64,000 nucleotides of DNA from Megamerina dolium (GCA_963854835.1 OY978525.1:59904855-59968854), one strand, 5' to 3'. Positions 1 through 9,682 are shown, counted from the first letter of the stretch. The notes: generated from the letters alone by a model not told the origin. Numbers and translations: made by a program.

Positions 1-434
1 AAACACACGAAACAGTGATGTTAACAATTGTAAAAGATTGTTTTTGGTTGTCATATAATTAATGGTGGGATTCATGCAGCCATATAAATGCCGCATAAAC
101 CGCATAAACCTTATACAATTGCTGCATTCTTTTGCACGCGAGTTGCAAAAAAACACCTGCTTATTTAACGAATTGCAATTTAACACGCTTATATTTAAAC
201 GACCTGAGTTATAGTGTTGCAAAGTAAAAAACCAGCACGATTGTGATCATGATACTGGAATGTGCTTGGTAAATTTCAACAACACGTCAAGTTATTGTAA
301 ATATAAACAAAACTAAGCAAAATAAAGCAAGTGCAAATGAACATTTATTTTAAATAAATGAATATATTTACCACAGATTCCGCAGAATTGCTTCTTTTTT
401 GTTTTAATTTCGTTTACAAATTTCACGAACAACA
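1..434. repeat. Left arm of a long inverted repeat
   Basis: From about 106 to 434 this sequence is the reverse complement, with mismatches and small gaps, of 2405-2655 continued at 7274-7404 (the other arm is split by the gypsy element at 2656-7268). Shared blocks include GCATTCTTTTGCA, the CGACCTGAGTTATAGTG block and the CATTTATTTTAAATAAA block. Positions 1-105 show no clear match. The arms face each other across about 2 kb. The right arm leads into a P/THAP-type gene, so this arm may be the 5' end of a second, head-to-head P-like copy lying mostly outside the window. I see no gene in 1-438. Confidence 0.75.
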
Positions 435-438
435 ATAT

Positions 439-876
439 TGTAACGAGTATCAATAGTTGGTTACTCATCACTATTGTGACTGACACTATTGGCAACATCG
501 AAACGAATGTCAACAAAACGAAATAAACGATAACCAGAACAAGTCAACGAGAAAGGAAGAGAAGAATCTCGATAAAGGAAAATTCTGGGGTGTTGCCAAC
601 TGAGTATAAATAGAGCCAGTGTTGAGAAGTGAGAATCAATCGAATTCCGAACGTGACTGCGCAAACATCTATACAGAGGCAAAAGTTGCTAGTACATTAA
701 AGTGTTATTGTAAATAGTTGATTATAAACAGAGTTGATTGTAAATAGAGTTTATTAAATAAATTGTTGCTGTATATAGTTGTATAAAATAAGTGTTACAG
801 TTATCATTAACAGAATCCAGTGACCGAACAAGGTAATTCAAATAGAATTAAACGTTCACAGAATAAAAACGTAACA
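439..876 (+). mobile_element. Solo LTR of the micropia-like element (LTR-a, long type)
   Basis: The 438-bp LTR begins TGTAACGAG and ends CGTAACA, matching LTR-c (23937-24374) at nearly every base and at equal length. It is flanked by the 4-bp duplication ATAT (435-438 and 877-880), and there is no internal element sequence on either side, so it is a solo LTR at its own insertion site. A TATA-like AGTATAAATAGAG lies inside. It inserted at the inner end of the inverted-repeat arm. Confidence 0.9.
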
Positions 877-880
877 ATAT

Positions 881-1107
881 ATACCGGTTTTAAATGCAAC
901 TCTGTTGTACATGCTTTTCTTCTGTAATTCCTTAAATCATAGGTAAAGATATTTAATTTATATTAAGGATAATTATTTTTTTTCAAACAACCCAATCATT
1001 AATTTGTATTTTAACCAATTCTAATTTTCGACATTTTTATTTTGTTGTTGATGATAATCCATGTAAATTATACGGTTTATATGGTTTTATGATCGCATGA
1101 GTGCCAC
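881..1107. other. AT-rich non-coding stretch
   Basis: This lies between the solo LTR and the BEL/Pao LTR fragment. The first bases (ATACCGG) weakly continue the inverted-repeat arm. No open frame, tRNA or transposon end is visible. A near-identical copy is present from about 24379 to 24605. Confidence 0.5.
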
Positions 1108-1170
1108 TGTTACCGCCGTCAGCTGCAGTAACCTGGCAATCTTTATCACATACTCATTTCGTCTCTCATA

Positions 1171-1744
1171 GTGCCTGTTCACATTGGCTTGCCCAGACGC
1201 AACTGTGCGAGCGAGATAGGTAGAAAAGTAGGCAGTAAGAAAGTGATGGAAGTTTTTTTTTCTATGTCCAAAGTGTTCCGATTATGACAACTATGCTCAC
1301 AAATTTTTAAACGTTGAAGCGATAACATCAATCAGAAGCGTTCTATATTAGGGTTGTGCGATTAATTGTTTGTTCAAAAAGTCTGATTAATCAAATTATT
1401 CGACAAATCAATTCGCTTGATCAAAATTATGACTTATCAAAATTGAAATTATTCGATTAATCGCAATATTTGAAATATTATGAATATTTTGAAAATTTTT
1501 TTAGAATAATTTCTATTTTGAATAAATAAAATCATGATAATTCGATTAATTTCATATTTGATTAATGGAATACTTTGATTAATCAATATTTCTGAACAAA
1601 CGATTAATTGCACAGCCCTACTTTATTCCAAAATTCCAATTCCACTGTAGCATTTTATTTGAAATAAAACCGGCGCAATTGCACTAATGTGAACACAGCG
1701 TTAATGGATATATCGTTCATAGGAAATCTAATGTAAACAGGCAC
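1171..1744. mobile_element. MITE C (3-bp target duplication)
   Basis: The terminal inverted repeats are GTGCCTGTTCACATT on the left and AATGTAAACAGGCAC on the right, with one mismatch. Both sides carry ATA (1168-1170, 1745-1747). The empty site is visible at 9683-9772. The element measures 574 bp, of which 272 bp belong to a second MITE nested inside it. There is no coding capacity. A 3-bp duplication fits PIF/Harbinger or CACTA-type activity, but the superfamily is not established. Confidence 0.75.
1349..1620. mobile_element. MITE B, nested in MITE C
   Basis: This is an AT-rich 272-bp element with about 28-bp imperfect terminal inverted repeats, starting TAGGGTTGTGCGATTAAT on the left and, in reverse complement, TAGGGCTGTGCAATTAAT on the right. 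The interior is full of repeated GATTAAT motifs. No target duplication is obvious. hAT-like ends are possible but unproven. A near-identical copy lies at 24847-25118. Confidence 0.7.
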
Positions 1745-1792
1745 ATACGTTCTCACATTCAACGCTTATTATAGTTGCATTCTTTTGTAATA

Positions 1793-2316
1793 GCCTAGAC
1801 AGACGGCAGCCTAATTCCGGATTACCGAGTTAATTCGAATTAACTCGGGCATTAACTGCAGCTAATCCGCATAAACTCTATGAGTTCATTCTCAAAATAA
1901 AAGAGGATTAGGGCAATTTGCGATGGCAACACTGCTGAAAATAGTCTATTGTGAATTTTTCTCGATCCATTTTATAAAATATTAGGCGTAATCGCTTATA
2001 AAAAATTTTCAACAATTGTTAACAGTTTTCAACATGAAAAGCGTTGGCGAGCAAATAAATCCCGCTGTCAATTACGAACAGTGAATGGCAATTTACAAGT
2101 TTCTGATAATTTTCAGTTCACGTACTTCTTGTAGATTTTCTCATATCGAGAGTGACAGATGACAGAAATTGATAGTGATAGTAATGTAAGTGAGCTGACC
2201 TAATAAAACAGCAATCAACCGTTTAGTTAATCTGCAATACTGCCGTCTGTCAGGTTATTATTTTATTCGGATTAAGTGCGCCGATAATCCGGAATTAGGC
2301 TGCCGTCTGTCTAGGC
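1793..2316. mobile_element. MITE A with about 32-bp perfect TIRs
   Basis: The ends are GCCTAGACAGACGGCAGCC and its exact reverse complement, and the match continues through CTAATTCCGGATTA. TA flanks both ends. The interior repeats a CCGTCTGTCAGG subterminal motif and has no open frame. The TA target fits a Tc1/mariner-type or similar element, but the TIR is not one I recognise. The copy in the other duplication unit is at 25291-25814. Confidence 0.8.
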
Positions 2317-2404
2317 TATAAGTGAGTTGCAAAAGAACATTAACTCACATATAACTTCTTTTTTATTTGAATATAATTTCCCTTTAGTTACTTAGCAATG
2401 CTGG

Positions 2405-2655
2405 TGGTATATATGATTGTTCGTGAAAATTATAAACGAAATAAAAACAAAAAAGAAACAATTCTGCGGAATCAGTGGTAAATATATTCGTTTATTTAAA
2501 ATAAATGTTCATTTGCACTTACTTTATTTTGCTTAGTTTTGTTTATATTTACAATAATTTTACGTGTTGTTGAAATTTCCCAAGGACATTCCAGTAGTAT
2601 ATTCACAATAGTGATGTTTTTTTTACTTTCCAACACTATAACTCAGGTCGATTAA
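2405..2655. repeat. Right arm of the long inverted repeat (first part)
   Basis: This is the reverse complement of the left arm (about 180-434) and is interrupted at 2655 by the gypsy element at 2656-7268. It resumes at 7274. In unit 2 the uninterrupted version runs across 25925-26290. Confidence 0.75.
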
Positions 2656-2821
2656 TGATATGTATTTTTATGTACTAAAAAAAATTCAATTGGCAACACT
2701 ATAACTGTAACACTGTAACACTTAACACATTTCCGTTTATTCATTCTTTTTTGTAATATACCTCACACGAGGCACACCGTTTGCTATATTGAAAATAAAA
2801 GTATTAACTTTAGATGCAACA
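2656..2821 (+). repeat. Element 1 5' LTR
   Basis: This is 166 bp, short for a gypsy LTR. It contains an AATAAAAG-like signal near the 3' end. It differs from the 3' LTR at one position that I can see (near 2686). Confidence 0.88.
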
Positions 2822-2826
2822 ATTAC

Positions 2827-2840
2827 TGGCGACGAGGTGA
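2827..2840 (+). promoter_or_regulatory. Candidate primer-binding site of element 1
   Basis: TGGCGACGAGGTGA begins 5 nt after the LTR. TGG matches the CCA end of a tRNA and the position is right. I do not assign the tRNA. Confidence 0.55.
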
Positions 2841-2934
2841 AAAAAAAACCTGTAAGTTTAGCATCCAAAAGAAAAAATTACTAAAAGCATCGTTAAAACG
2901 CGTATCGCAACCAAGTCCAAAGTAATTGCCCAAA

Positions 2935-3711
2935 ATGCCGGACGAAAGCCTTCTTCAAGAGTTAGTCCAACAGCAGCAAAGATTCGCAGCATCGTTGCTC
3001 GAACAACAAAAGCAGTGGATGCAGTCAATCCAGCAGTCCATGTTTAGCACCAATAATCCTAATGGCACAGTGGTCCCACCGTTCCACTCATTCAACAAAG
3101 AGCACCAAAATTGGGAGTCCTATTTGGAGCAGCTTTCGCAGCATTTCATGGCATATTCGGTAAGCAATCCAGATAAGCAGAAATCATCTTTCCTATCGTG
3201 GATTGGTACAGAATTGTTTGAGCTTCTTAAAAATTTGTTTGGAGTTGCAATTCTGCAGTCGCAGACTTATAAACAATTAACAGAGAAGTTGTCGGAACAT
3301 TTCGAATCAAAACGTCACATAGTCGCAGCTCGCTATGAGTTTTTCAAACGCGAAATGAAACACACACAGACACACAGAGAATGGGTAGCAGACCTACGTG
3401 GTGTTGCAAGAGAGTGTAAATTTATTTGTAACGCAACAGGTTGCACAGCAAATTTTATTGATGAAATGATACGTGATCAAATAATTGTACGTACACCATA
3501 CGATCAAGTTCGCGCAGCCGCTCTTCAAAAATTACAGCCTTCGCTCGCAGATGTTTTGTTAATAGCTGAAACATTCGAAGCTACCACAACAACTGTGGCA
3601 ACGCTTAAAGAGAACACAAGTTCATCCGCCTCGCAAATAAACGCAATGCAAACTAGAAAGAACGGCAGAAAAAAAGGTGAACAGCAAACCAAAAGAGAAT
3701 ATGAAATGTAA
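2935..3711 (+). CDS. Element 1 Gag (capsid part)
   Basis: The ATG at 2935 gives 258 aa starting MPDESLLQELVQQQQ; a TTG nine bases upstream in the same frame is a less likely start. The N-terminus is glutamine-rich and likely helical. The middle (about residues 45-220) has the spacing of a gypsy-type capsid domain. The frame ends in TAA at 3709-3711, and the same frame continues at once into two zinc knuckles and pol. The stop therefore cuts Gag just before its nucleic-acid-binding part. It is either a disabling mutation or a site of readthrough. Confidence 0.85.
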   Translation: MPDESLLQELVQQQQRFAASLLEQQKQWMQSIQQSMFSTNNPNGTVVPPFHSFNKEHQNWESYLEQLSQHFMAYSVSNPDKQKSSFLSWIGTELFELLKNLFGVAILQSQTYKQLTEKLSEHFESKRHIVAARYEFFKREMKHTQTHREWVADLRGVARECKFICNATGCTANFIDEMIRDQIIVRTPYDQVRAAALQKLQPSLADVLLIAETFEATTTTVATLKENTSSSASQINAMQTRKNGRKKGEQQTKREYEM

Positions 3712-6700
3712 CGTCAGTCATGCACAGGTTGTGGCTTCTCCCACACAAGAGAACAATGTAAATTCCGAAACGCGATATGTAATAAGTGTGCAAAAAAGGG
3801 ACACATTGCTATCGTTTGTATGTCAAAGCTTAGTACATCTTATAATAGGATGAATTCAAAGCGAAAAGGTAACCAAAACAAAGACGAGAATGAACATCGA
3901 ATTGACACATTGGATGTAGTGAATACAGTTACAGGCATAGCAAAAGCTGAAACAAGCAAACAAATGATCGATTTGGAAATTTGTAACAAAACCATTCAAT
4001 TTCAGATAGATTCAGGCGCAAGCGTTTCAATAATCAATTTGAAGACGTATAATTTATTGAACAGGCCGAAGTTGTCTAACAGCGATAAAACGTTATATGC
4101 CTTTGGACAAAATAAAATTCCAATTCTAGGCGAGCTACACACAGAAGCAAAGTGTGGAAGCAAACGGAAGAATATTCAAATCATAGTAGCAAACGTGGAA
4201 AACTCAAACAATCTTTTCGGTCTAGATTTATTTACAGCTTTTGGATTTCAGATCACACAGATTGCAAATGTAAACGTCTCTAGCGAGTATACGAAACAAA
4301 TCGAAGCACTTCTTGAGAAGTATAAAGTTATTTTCGACAATTCTAACATAGGTGTTATACAGAATTTTAAAGCAAGCGTACGTATGCAACCTACTGCACC
4401 GCCAAAATTTTTCAAGAGTAGGCAGATACCATTTGTACAAATTCCTAAGTTCCGAGAGGAAGCTAATAGGCTTATCAACGCCGGAATTTGGAAGTCGGTG
4501 AAGTTTAGCAACTGGGCATCACCAATAGTTTTAGCATCGAAACCGGATGGGTCAGTTCGAATTTGTGGTGATTTTAAAATTGCTGTAAACTCTCAATTAG
4601 ACATCGAGCAATACCCATTGCCGACACGTGAAGCATTGTTACATACTATACGACACGGTACCCATTTTACAAAAATAGATTTGAAAGATGCATATTTACA
4701 GATGGAGTTAGATGAAGCATCTAAGCTAGTGAATACACCGTTGGGTTTATTTCAATACCAACGACTACCATACGGCATCGCCAGCGCACCAGCAATTTTC
4801 CAGCGCTATCTTGAACAAATTCTTAGTGGTATAGAAGGGTGTGGAAACTATTTAGACGATATAATCATTACTGCGCCTTCGTTACAAGAACATATTCGTC
4901 GAGTAGAGCAAGTTTTAAAGATACTTTTAGAAAACGGTATCAGGTGCAAGAAGCAAAAGTGTTTCTTCTTAAAAGAGGAAATCGTGTATTTAGGCAGGAA
5001 GATAAGTGCGAGAGGAATTCTTCCAGATGATTCAGGGGTATACGCAGTTAAACAACTCAATCCACCTGCAAACCTATCGCAGTTAGAAGCGTTTATTGGC
5101 AAAATAAATTATTATTGTAATTTCATCCCGAACTTTTCTCAATTAGCGGCCCCTTTAAACAAGCTACGTCGCAAACACGCAACTTTTTCATGGGGCGTTG
5201 AACAACAAAATTCGTTTACTGCTCTCAAATCGCACATAATTAACGCTACGCAATTAGCTCATTTCAATGAAGAGTTACCGCTTGCTCTCGCTGCAGATGC
5301 ATCATCTTTTGGTATCGGTGCAGTTCTTTCGCACATCAACACTGATGGAAGCGAACGTCCTATAGCATTTGCGTCTAAAACGTTAGACAAACATCAAATT
5401 AAATATAGTCAAATAGAAAAAGAAGGTCTTGCAATAGTGTTTGGCGTTCAAAAATTTCACCAGTACTTGTATGGTCGAAAGTTTTTGCTCATCACTGATC
5501 ACAAGCCACTTGTAAACATATTCAATCCTAGTAAACATTTGCCGCAAATGACATCGAATTGTATACAGCGTTGGTCCATAATACTGATGGCATATCAATT
5601 CGATATTAAGTACCGTAGTACGCACGCACATGGAAATGCAGATGCACTTTCCCGTTTACCTGTAAACACCGATGAACTCTTCGATAAAAGCGAAGCATGC
5701 TACAGTATCACAGAAATCCAATCACCTATCAATGCTGATATTATTCGCAAACACTCGCAACAAGATGGCATCCTACGTAAGGTACATACCTATGTTAAAA
5801 CAGGTTGGCCAGAAAAGCTACCGCTCTTGGATACAGATATCCAACCGTATTTTCATCGCAGATTCGCTTTAACCATATATAACGATTTATTATGCTTGCA
5901 TTCAGACGCAAATCGCATTATTATACCAAAATCGTTGCAACCAAATATCTTGAAGTTATTATATGAAGGCCACTGGGGTACAGTTCGAATGAAGCAGTTG
6001 GCACGGCATCACGTTTGGTGGCCGAAAATCGACGACGATATAACAAAAGTAACTAAGCAGTGTGAGATTTGTAAAGTTGGCAATCCAGCACCCTCACGCG
6101 AATATCTCAGTTGGCCAGAAGCAAAAAAACCATGGGAAAGAGTTCACATTGACTTCGCTGGACCGATATTTGATTCCATGTGGCTTATCTGCATAGACGC
6201 TTACTCACAATTTCCATTCGTAGTACAGTTATCGACAACTACCACTGATAATACAATACATGCCTTAAAATCTATATTTGCTATCGAAGGTTTTCCTATT
6301 TCACTGGTTAGTGACAATGGACCGCAGCTGACGTCGGAAGCCTTTCAACAATTTTGTAAAAATCACGGCATTACGCACATAACGACAGCACCATTTCATC
6401 CAGCTTCCAATGGACTCGCTGAGCGTTTTGTGCAAACGTTTAAAACAGCAGTTCGCAAAAATATTAGTGACGGCTTAACAATTCGAAGTGCCGTAGTAAA
6501 GTATTTAGCGACGTATCGATTTACACCAAATGCAAAAGGTAAGACACCCGCCGAACTTCTTCACGGTCGTTGCGTTCGTACCATCTTAAGCCAATTATTC
6601 GAGGCACCAGCACAACAAAAAACTGAAAGCTCAAGTACATCAAAATATGACCCAAGCCAACCAGTCTACGCCAGGAACTATGCGAAAGGGGAAAAATGGA

Positions 6701-7086
6701 TAAAAGGTGTCATAATTCGTTCAATTGGAAAAATGATGTTTATGGTACAAACAAATATTGGTACTATAAAGCGTCATATTAATCAACTTAAGCCAAGATC
6801 AGACATAGATGATAACAAGAAGTCAAACGAGATCGACATGCTTCCATCATACGTCTGGTCACCGATTGCTGAATCATCATCGAATCAACCAGATAATCGT
6901 GTATCAAGAGGCGACGCAAACAATCGACTGAATCAACCAAAGCAAGGACATCAGTTTGAAGATCCAAACATCGTGCCAGCACAGCAGAAGGAGACGGCTC
7001 AGCCATCAAGTGTTCCAATTCGGCATAGCACACGTTCTCGCCAGAAGGTCAATCGGTTCACAGCTCCTGATTTTAGAAGGACCTAA
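3712..7086 (+). CDS. Element 1 zinc knuckles plus Pol (PR-RT-RH-IN)
   Basis: The frame is open from just after the gag stop to TAA at 7084. In order: two zinc knuckles (CTGCGFSHTREQC and CNKCAKKGHIAIVC, before the first ATG at 3820); aspartic protease with DSGAS near 4011; reverse transcriptase with YLDDII near 4849; RNase H with DASS, TDHK and DALSR; and integrase with the H/CxxC zinc motif (CEIC), a DFAGP block, SDNGPQ and a glutamate in GLAERF. Every catalytic motif I looked for is present over more than 1000 residues, so this pol looks functional. Its only handicap is the upstream stop. Confidence 0.9.
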   Translation, partial: RQSCTGCGFSHTREQCKFRNAICNKCAKKGHIAIVCMSKLSTSYNRMNSKRKGNQNKDENEHRIDTLDVVNTVTGIAKAETSKQMIDLEICNKTIQFQIDSGASVSIINLKTYNLLNRPKLSNSDKTLYAFGQNKIPILGELHTEAKCGSKRKNIQIIVANVENSNNLFGLDLFTAFGFQITQIANVNVSSEYTKQIEALLEKYKVIFDNSNIGVIQNFKASVRMQPTAPPKFFKSRQIPFVQIPKFREEANRLINAGIWKSVKFSNWASPIVLASKPDGSVRICGDFKIAVNSQLDIEQYPLPTREALLHTIRHGTHFTKIDLKDAYLQMELDEASKLVNTPLGLFQYQRLPYGIASAPAIFQRYLEQILSGIEGCGNYLDDIIITAPSLQEHIRRVEQVLKILLENGIRCKKQKCFFLKEEIVYLGRKISARGILPDDSGVYAVKQLNPPANLSQLEAFIGKINYYCNFIPNFSQLAAPLNKLRRKHATFSWGVEQQNSFTALKSHIINATQLAHFNEELPLALAADASSFGIGAVLSHINTDGSERPIAFASKTLDKHQIKYSQIEKEGLAIVFGVQKFHQYLYGRKFLLITDHKPLVNIFNPSKHLPQMTSNCIQRWSIILMAYQFDIKYRSTHAHGNADALSRLPVNTDELFDKSEACYSITEIQSPINADIIRKHSQQDGILRKVHTYVKTGWPEKLPLLDTDIQPYFHRRFALTIYNDLLCLHSDANRIIIPKSLQPNILKLLYEGHWGTVRMKQLARHHVWWPKIDDDITKVTKQCEICKVGNPAPSREYLSWPEAKKPWERVHIDFAGPIFDSMWLICIDAYSQFPFVVQLSTTTTDNTIHALKSIFAIEGFPISLVSDNGPQLTSEAFQQFCKNHGITHITTAPFHPASNGLAERFVQTFKTAVRKNISDGLTIRSAVVKYLATYRFTPNAKGKTPAELLHGRCVRTILSQLFEAPAQQKTESSSTSKYDPSQPVYARNYAKGEKWIKGVIIRSIGKMMFMVQTNIGTIKRHINQLKPRSDIDDNKKSNEIDMLPSYVWSPIAESSSNQPDNRVSRGDANNRLNQPKQGHQFEDPNIVPAQQKETAQPSSVPIRHSTRSRQKVNRFTAPDFRRT

Positions 7087-7102
7087 ATTAAGAGGGGAGA
7101 TG

Positions 7103-7268
7103 TGATATGTATTTTTATGTACTAAAAAAAATGCAATTGGCAACACTATAACTGTAACACTGTAACACTTAACACATTTCCGTTTATTCATTCTTTTTTG
7201 TAATATACCTCACACGAGGCACACCGTTTGCTATATTGAAAATAAAAGTATTAACTTTAGATGCAACA
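7103..7268 (+). repeat. Element 1 3' LTR
   Basis: 166 bp, preceded by the purine tract at 7090-7102 and followed by the target duplication ATTAA. Confidence 0.88.
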
Positions 7269-7404
7269 ATTAATATATAAGCAACTTCAATTGAACTCGG
7301 TTAAAATAGACGGCATTGCTTATTTTTGTTGTTGCTTTGCATGCAGTTCGGCAAATAAGTCAGTGCTCTTTTGCAATTCGCATGCAAAAGAATGCAGCTT
7401 ATAT
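7269..7404. repeat. Right arm of the long inverted repeat (second part)
   Basis: This continues the arm after the gypsy insertion. It contains GCATGCAAAAGAATGCAGC, the reverse complement of the motif near 113-140. The region up to about 7660 has no gene; a short hairpin (TAACGAT...ATCGTTA) sits near 7613-7636. Confidence 0.65.
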
Positions 7405-7666
7405 ACATGAACAGTTATCTTTTTTGGTTTGAGTTTGACAATAGGCTGTTCTTATGCTGACGTCATAAACGAAAAGGAAATTAACCGAAAAGGGCAAATA
7501 ATTTTTATAATTATAATTCTTGCATTTGTATAGTACGCGGTTACTTAAAACAATTTTGATTGAAAAAAAGGTGATTTTTATAAATGAAGTGAGCAGTGGC
7601 AAGTTGCCATAACGATAATTCCGACAAATCGTTATTAAAGAACTATTTTATCATTTCGGAAAAAAG

Positions 7667-8043
7667 TGGATTATTTTCTTCTGGCGATTAAGTCCTTTCA
7701 ACCACAAAAATAGTGTGATTTGCAAGGACCATTTCATTAATTACGATTTTATAAACCTCAAGCTATATGAAATGGGTAAAATATATTTATTTTATTTGCA
7801 CAGCATTCGCATTTCTGAAATGTTACTAATTTTCCAGGCTTTGCGTCGATACTTGAATTGAAGCGAGGGGTTCTGCCAACTGTGTGCCGAGTATCTGTTG
7901 GTATAACTTTTCCGGGAAAGCGGGTTCAGCGAAGAGAAAATAAGCCCATCGTTGCTATGTTGCTGCATCAACAAAGTTCGGAAATTGCAGTTAATGGTAA
8001 CAAAAAATCGTTGGTTATTGTATGGAAATATTCAACTGTTTAA
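7667..8043 (+). pseudogene. P-element-like transposase relic, THAP DNA-binding end
   Basis: Exon 1 (from about 7667, TGG ATT) reads through a block with ICKDHF followed by YDF, the central signature of a THAP zinc domain. A likely intron follows: donor GT at 7776, acceptor AG at 7836-7837. The next exon carries LKRGVLPTV, resembling the AVPT box that closes THAP domains. The N-terminal C-x-C half is not recognisable, and the frame ends at 8043. THAP domains bind DNA in P-type transposases. I read this as the N-terminal remnant of a P-like transposase; a host THAP gene fragment is the alternative. The near-identical copy is at 26545-26921. Confidence 0.6.
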
Positions 8044-8089
8044 ATTAACTTATTAACAGAGCTCAGATTAGATTGATTTGAAGTTGACG

Positions 8090-8460
8090 ACAATGTCGGC
8101 CTAGAAAATATTGCTGGCTATATATGTCATAAATTACGACACGAATTGGGAGGATGGCGCTGATTTAAGTTATACATGGGTAAATCACCTGAGTGAAGGT
8201 GGTTTATCAAAACCGAAAAGCTCGTGGTTCGATTGAACTCCCTTGAAAATATTTTTAACGCAATTAATGGAAATGGGTTGTACATTACAAATAACTTTGT
8301 ACAAAAACATATAGAGCAATCTTCTAGTATTAATTGCAATATTAAGGTAAAAAAATTGTTCTTCCGGGCAAGGATGTTCTTCAAAATTAGAAAACTAAAC
8401 AATGGATTTGAAGAAACCGCTCACAAGAAAAAAAGAAAATTCACTAAAATAATAACTTAG
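8090..8460 (+). pseudogene. P-like transposase relic, C-terminal end
   Basis: With one or two frame breaks, the plus strand reads ENIAGYICHKL, then a block with SEGGLSKP, then an open frame to 8460 with FFRARMFFKIRKLN. The IAGY, GGL and R-x-R-x-F order resembles the C-terminal part of P-element/THAP9 transposases. The central catalytic region is absent between this and the THAP part, so the gene was internally deleted before the segmental duplication. In unit 2 a SINE splits it. Confidence 0.5.
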
Positions 8461-8814
8461 TATTTATTAATTCTTTTTTAAATTATTGATATAATTATTT
8501 AATTTTTTTTTAATATTTATGCATGTATGCATGTGGGCAATAAAACTTGTAATGAAAACACGAAACCATTTCGATTTTATTTATAAATTTTGATCCATAG
8601 CTTTTCCAATTGGCAACTTCTGGTCACTTTAGGTTACATACATATGTATTTTCGCGGTATATTTATTTACTTGTTTCTTCTAATATTCTCCATAATAAAC
8701 TAATAGATATTGCTTATTTTACAATTTTGTATAAACGTTTACAGTTTTATTTACCTTTTGTATATTGACACTTCTTATTTGCTTACTATTCGTACTGTTT
8801 CGTTTATGACAGCA
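8461..8814. other. AT-rich non-coding stretch after the P-like relic
   Basis: Contains runs of A and T and an AATAAAAC at about 8540 that could be the old polyadenylation signal of the P-like gene. I find no terminal inverted repeat matching its other end. Confidence 0.4.
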
Positions 8815-9682
8815 CAGGGCGTAATCTGTATTCTTGACATACACTATTACTATACGATGCCGTGCCCTCCTCAAATGGCAGCGTTACCAACTGCTCGGCT
8901 AGCAACATTTGAACGACCGTTTACATTTGTTATCGTTGATTATTTCGGACCATATTATGTGTTCGTCGGACGCAGGCATGAAAATCGATTACCTGCTCAT
9001 AGTCTCGATACAAGTTCCTGCATAATATGCTTTCGAAATTTTATAGCTCGGCGTGGTACACCAAGAGAAGTCTTTTCTGAAAATGGAACAAACTTCAAAG
9101 CGACAGAGAAGGTCATACGTGACGAGTTTAAAATATTGATCAGAAATCAGTTTGTTGCACTTTTGACTGCATTAAGTGGAAGCTCAACCCTCCTGGAGCA
9201 CCTATGGGAGCACTTATGGGAGGAGTCCACTCACATTCGTCTCCTTGGAGTTTGATGACGATGAGGCTATAGCGAACCATTTAATGATCGGATCTTCAGA
9301 TGGCTATGAACCTTTCAATAATGATGAAAGAATTTGCGACACCATTGGCATCGGACACAAAAATTTGCGAACCAGTTTTGGATAAGATGGCTAAAAGAGT
9401 ACGTGCCAATAATTTCCAGACGGAGCAAGTGGTTTATACCGCAGCCGGCTATCCATACGGGAGACATCGTTATAATTGTCGACCCTGATCTTCCGAGAAA
9501 TTGCTGGCCCAAGTAAGAGTGATCGATACAGTGGTAGCGAGTGACAGACAAGTTAGACGTGTCACGGTAAAAACACAATTTGGTATTCTAAATCCACCAT
9601 CAGTCAGAAAAGAACAACGAGACGTCGTTGAAAAGAACAAAAGCAACCTAGATCCATAGGACTCGCTTACGGGAAAGGAAAT
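8815..9682 (+). pseudogene. BEL/Pao retrotransposon integrase relic
   Basis: The plus strand, across several frameshifts, reads the end of an integrase zinc region, then PCPPQMAALPTARLATFERP and VDYFGP, then FIARRGTP followed by SENGTNFKA, and finally a C-terminal block with RRSKWF, HTGDIVIIVD, LPRNCWP and RRVTVKTQFGIL. This order is typical of BEL/Pao pol 3' ends. The first aspartate (in VDYFGP) and the second (SENG in place of S-D-x-G) show that the catalytic core is decayed. About 30 bp kept in unit 2 (28253-28290) is missing here. Gag, PR and RT are absent. Confidence 0.8.

Larger units (their letters stand above)
1108..1776 (+). repeat. BEL/Pao LTR fragment split by a MITE
   Basis: Positions 1108-1170 and 1745-1776 together match 9683-9770, the sequence that follows the BEL/Pao pol relic and its purine tract. 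The match starts TGTTACCGCCGTCAG and includes TCACATACTCATTTCGTCTC. Comparing the two shows a clean insertion at 1171-1744. A BEL/Pao LTR fragment is the best reading because of the position of 9683-9772 after pol. Confidence 0.65.
2656..7268 (+). mobile_element. Element 1: near-intact Mag-type Ty3/gypsy retrotransposon
   Basis: The element is 4613 bp with two 166-bp LTRs (2656-2821 and 7103-7268), starting TGATATGTA and ending ATGCAACA. I count one difference between them, so the insertion is young. The 5-bp target duplication ATTAA is at 2651-2655 and 7269-7273. A possible primer site TGGCGACGAGGTGA starts at 2827, and a purine tract AAGAGGGGAGATG precedes the 3' LTR. Gag and pol share one frame, broken by a single stop. 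The empty site is in unit 2. Two zinc knuckles in Gag plus the pol layout point to the Mag (K02A2.6-like) clade. Confidence 0.9.

Noticed and set aside
439..876. Proteins encoded by the micropia-like LTRs (about 60-73 aa on the minus strand)
   Set aside because: The same frames recur in each LTR copy only because the DNA is repeated; they are antisense to the element and match no family.
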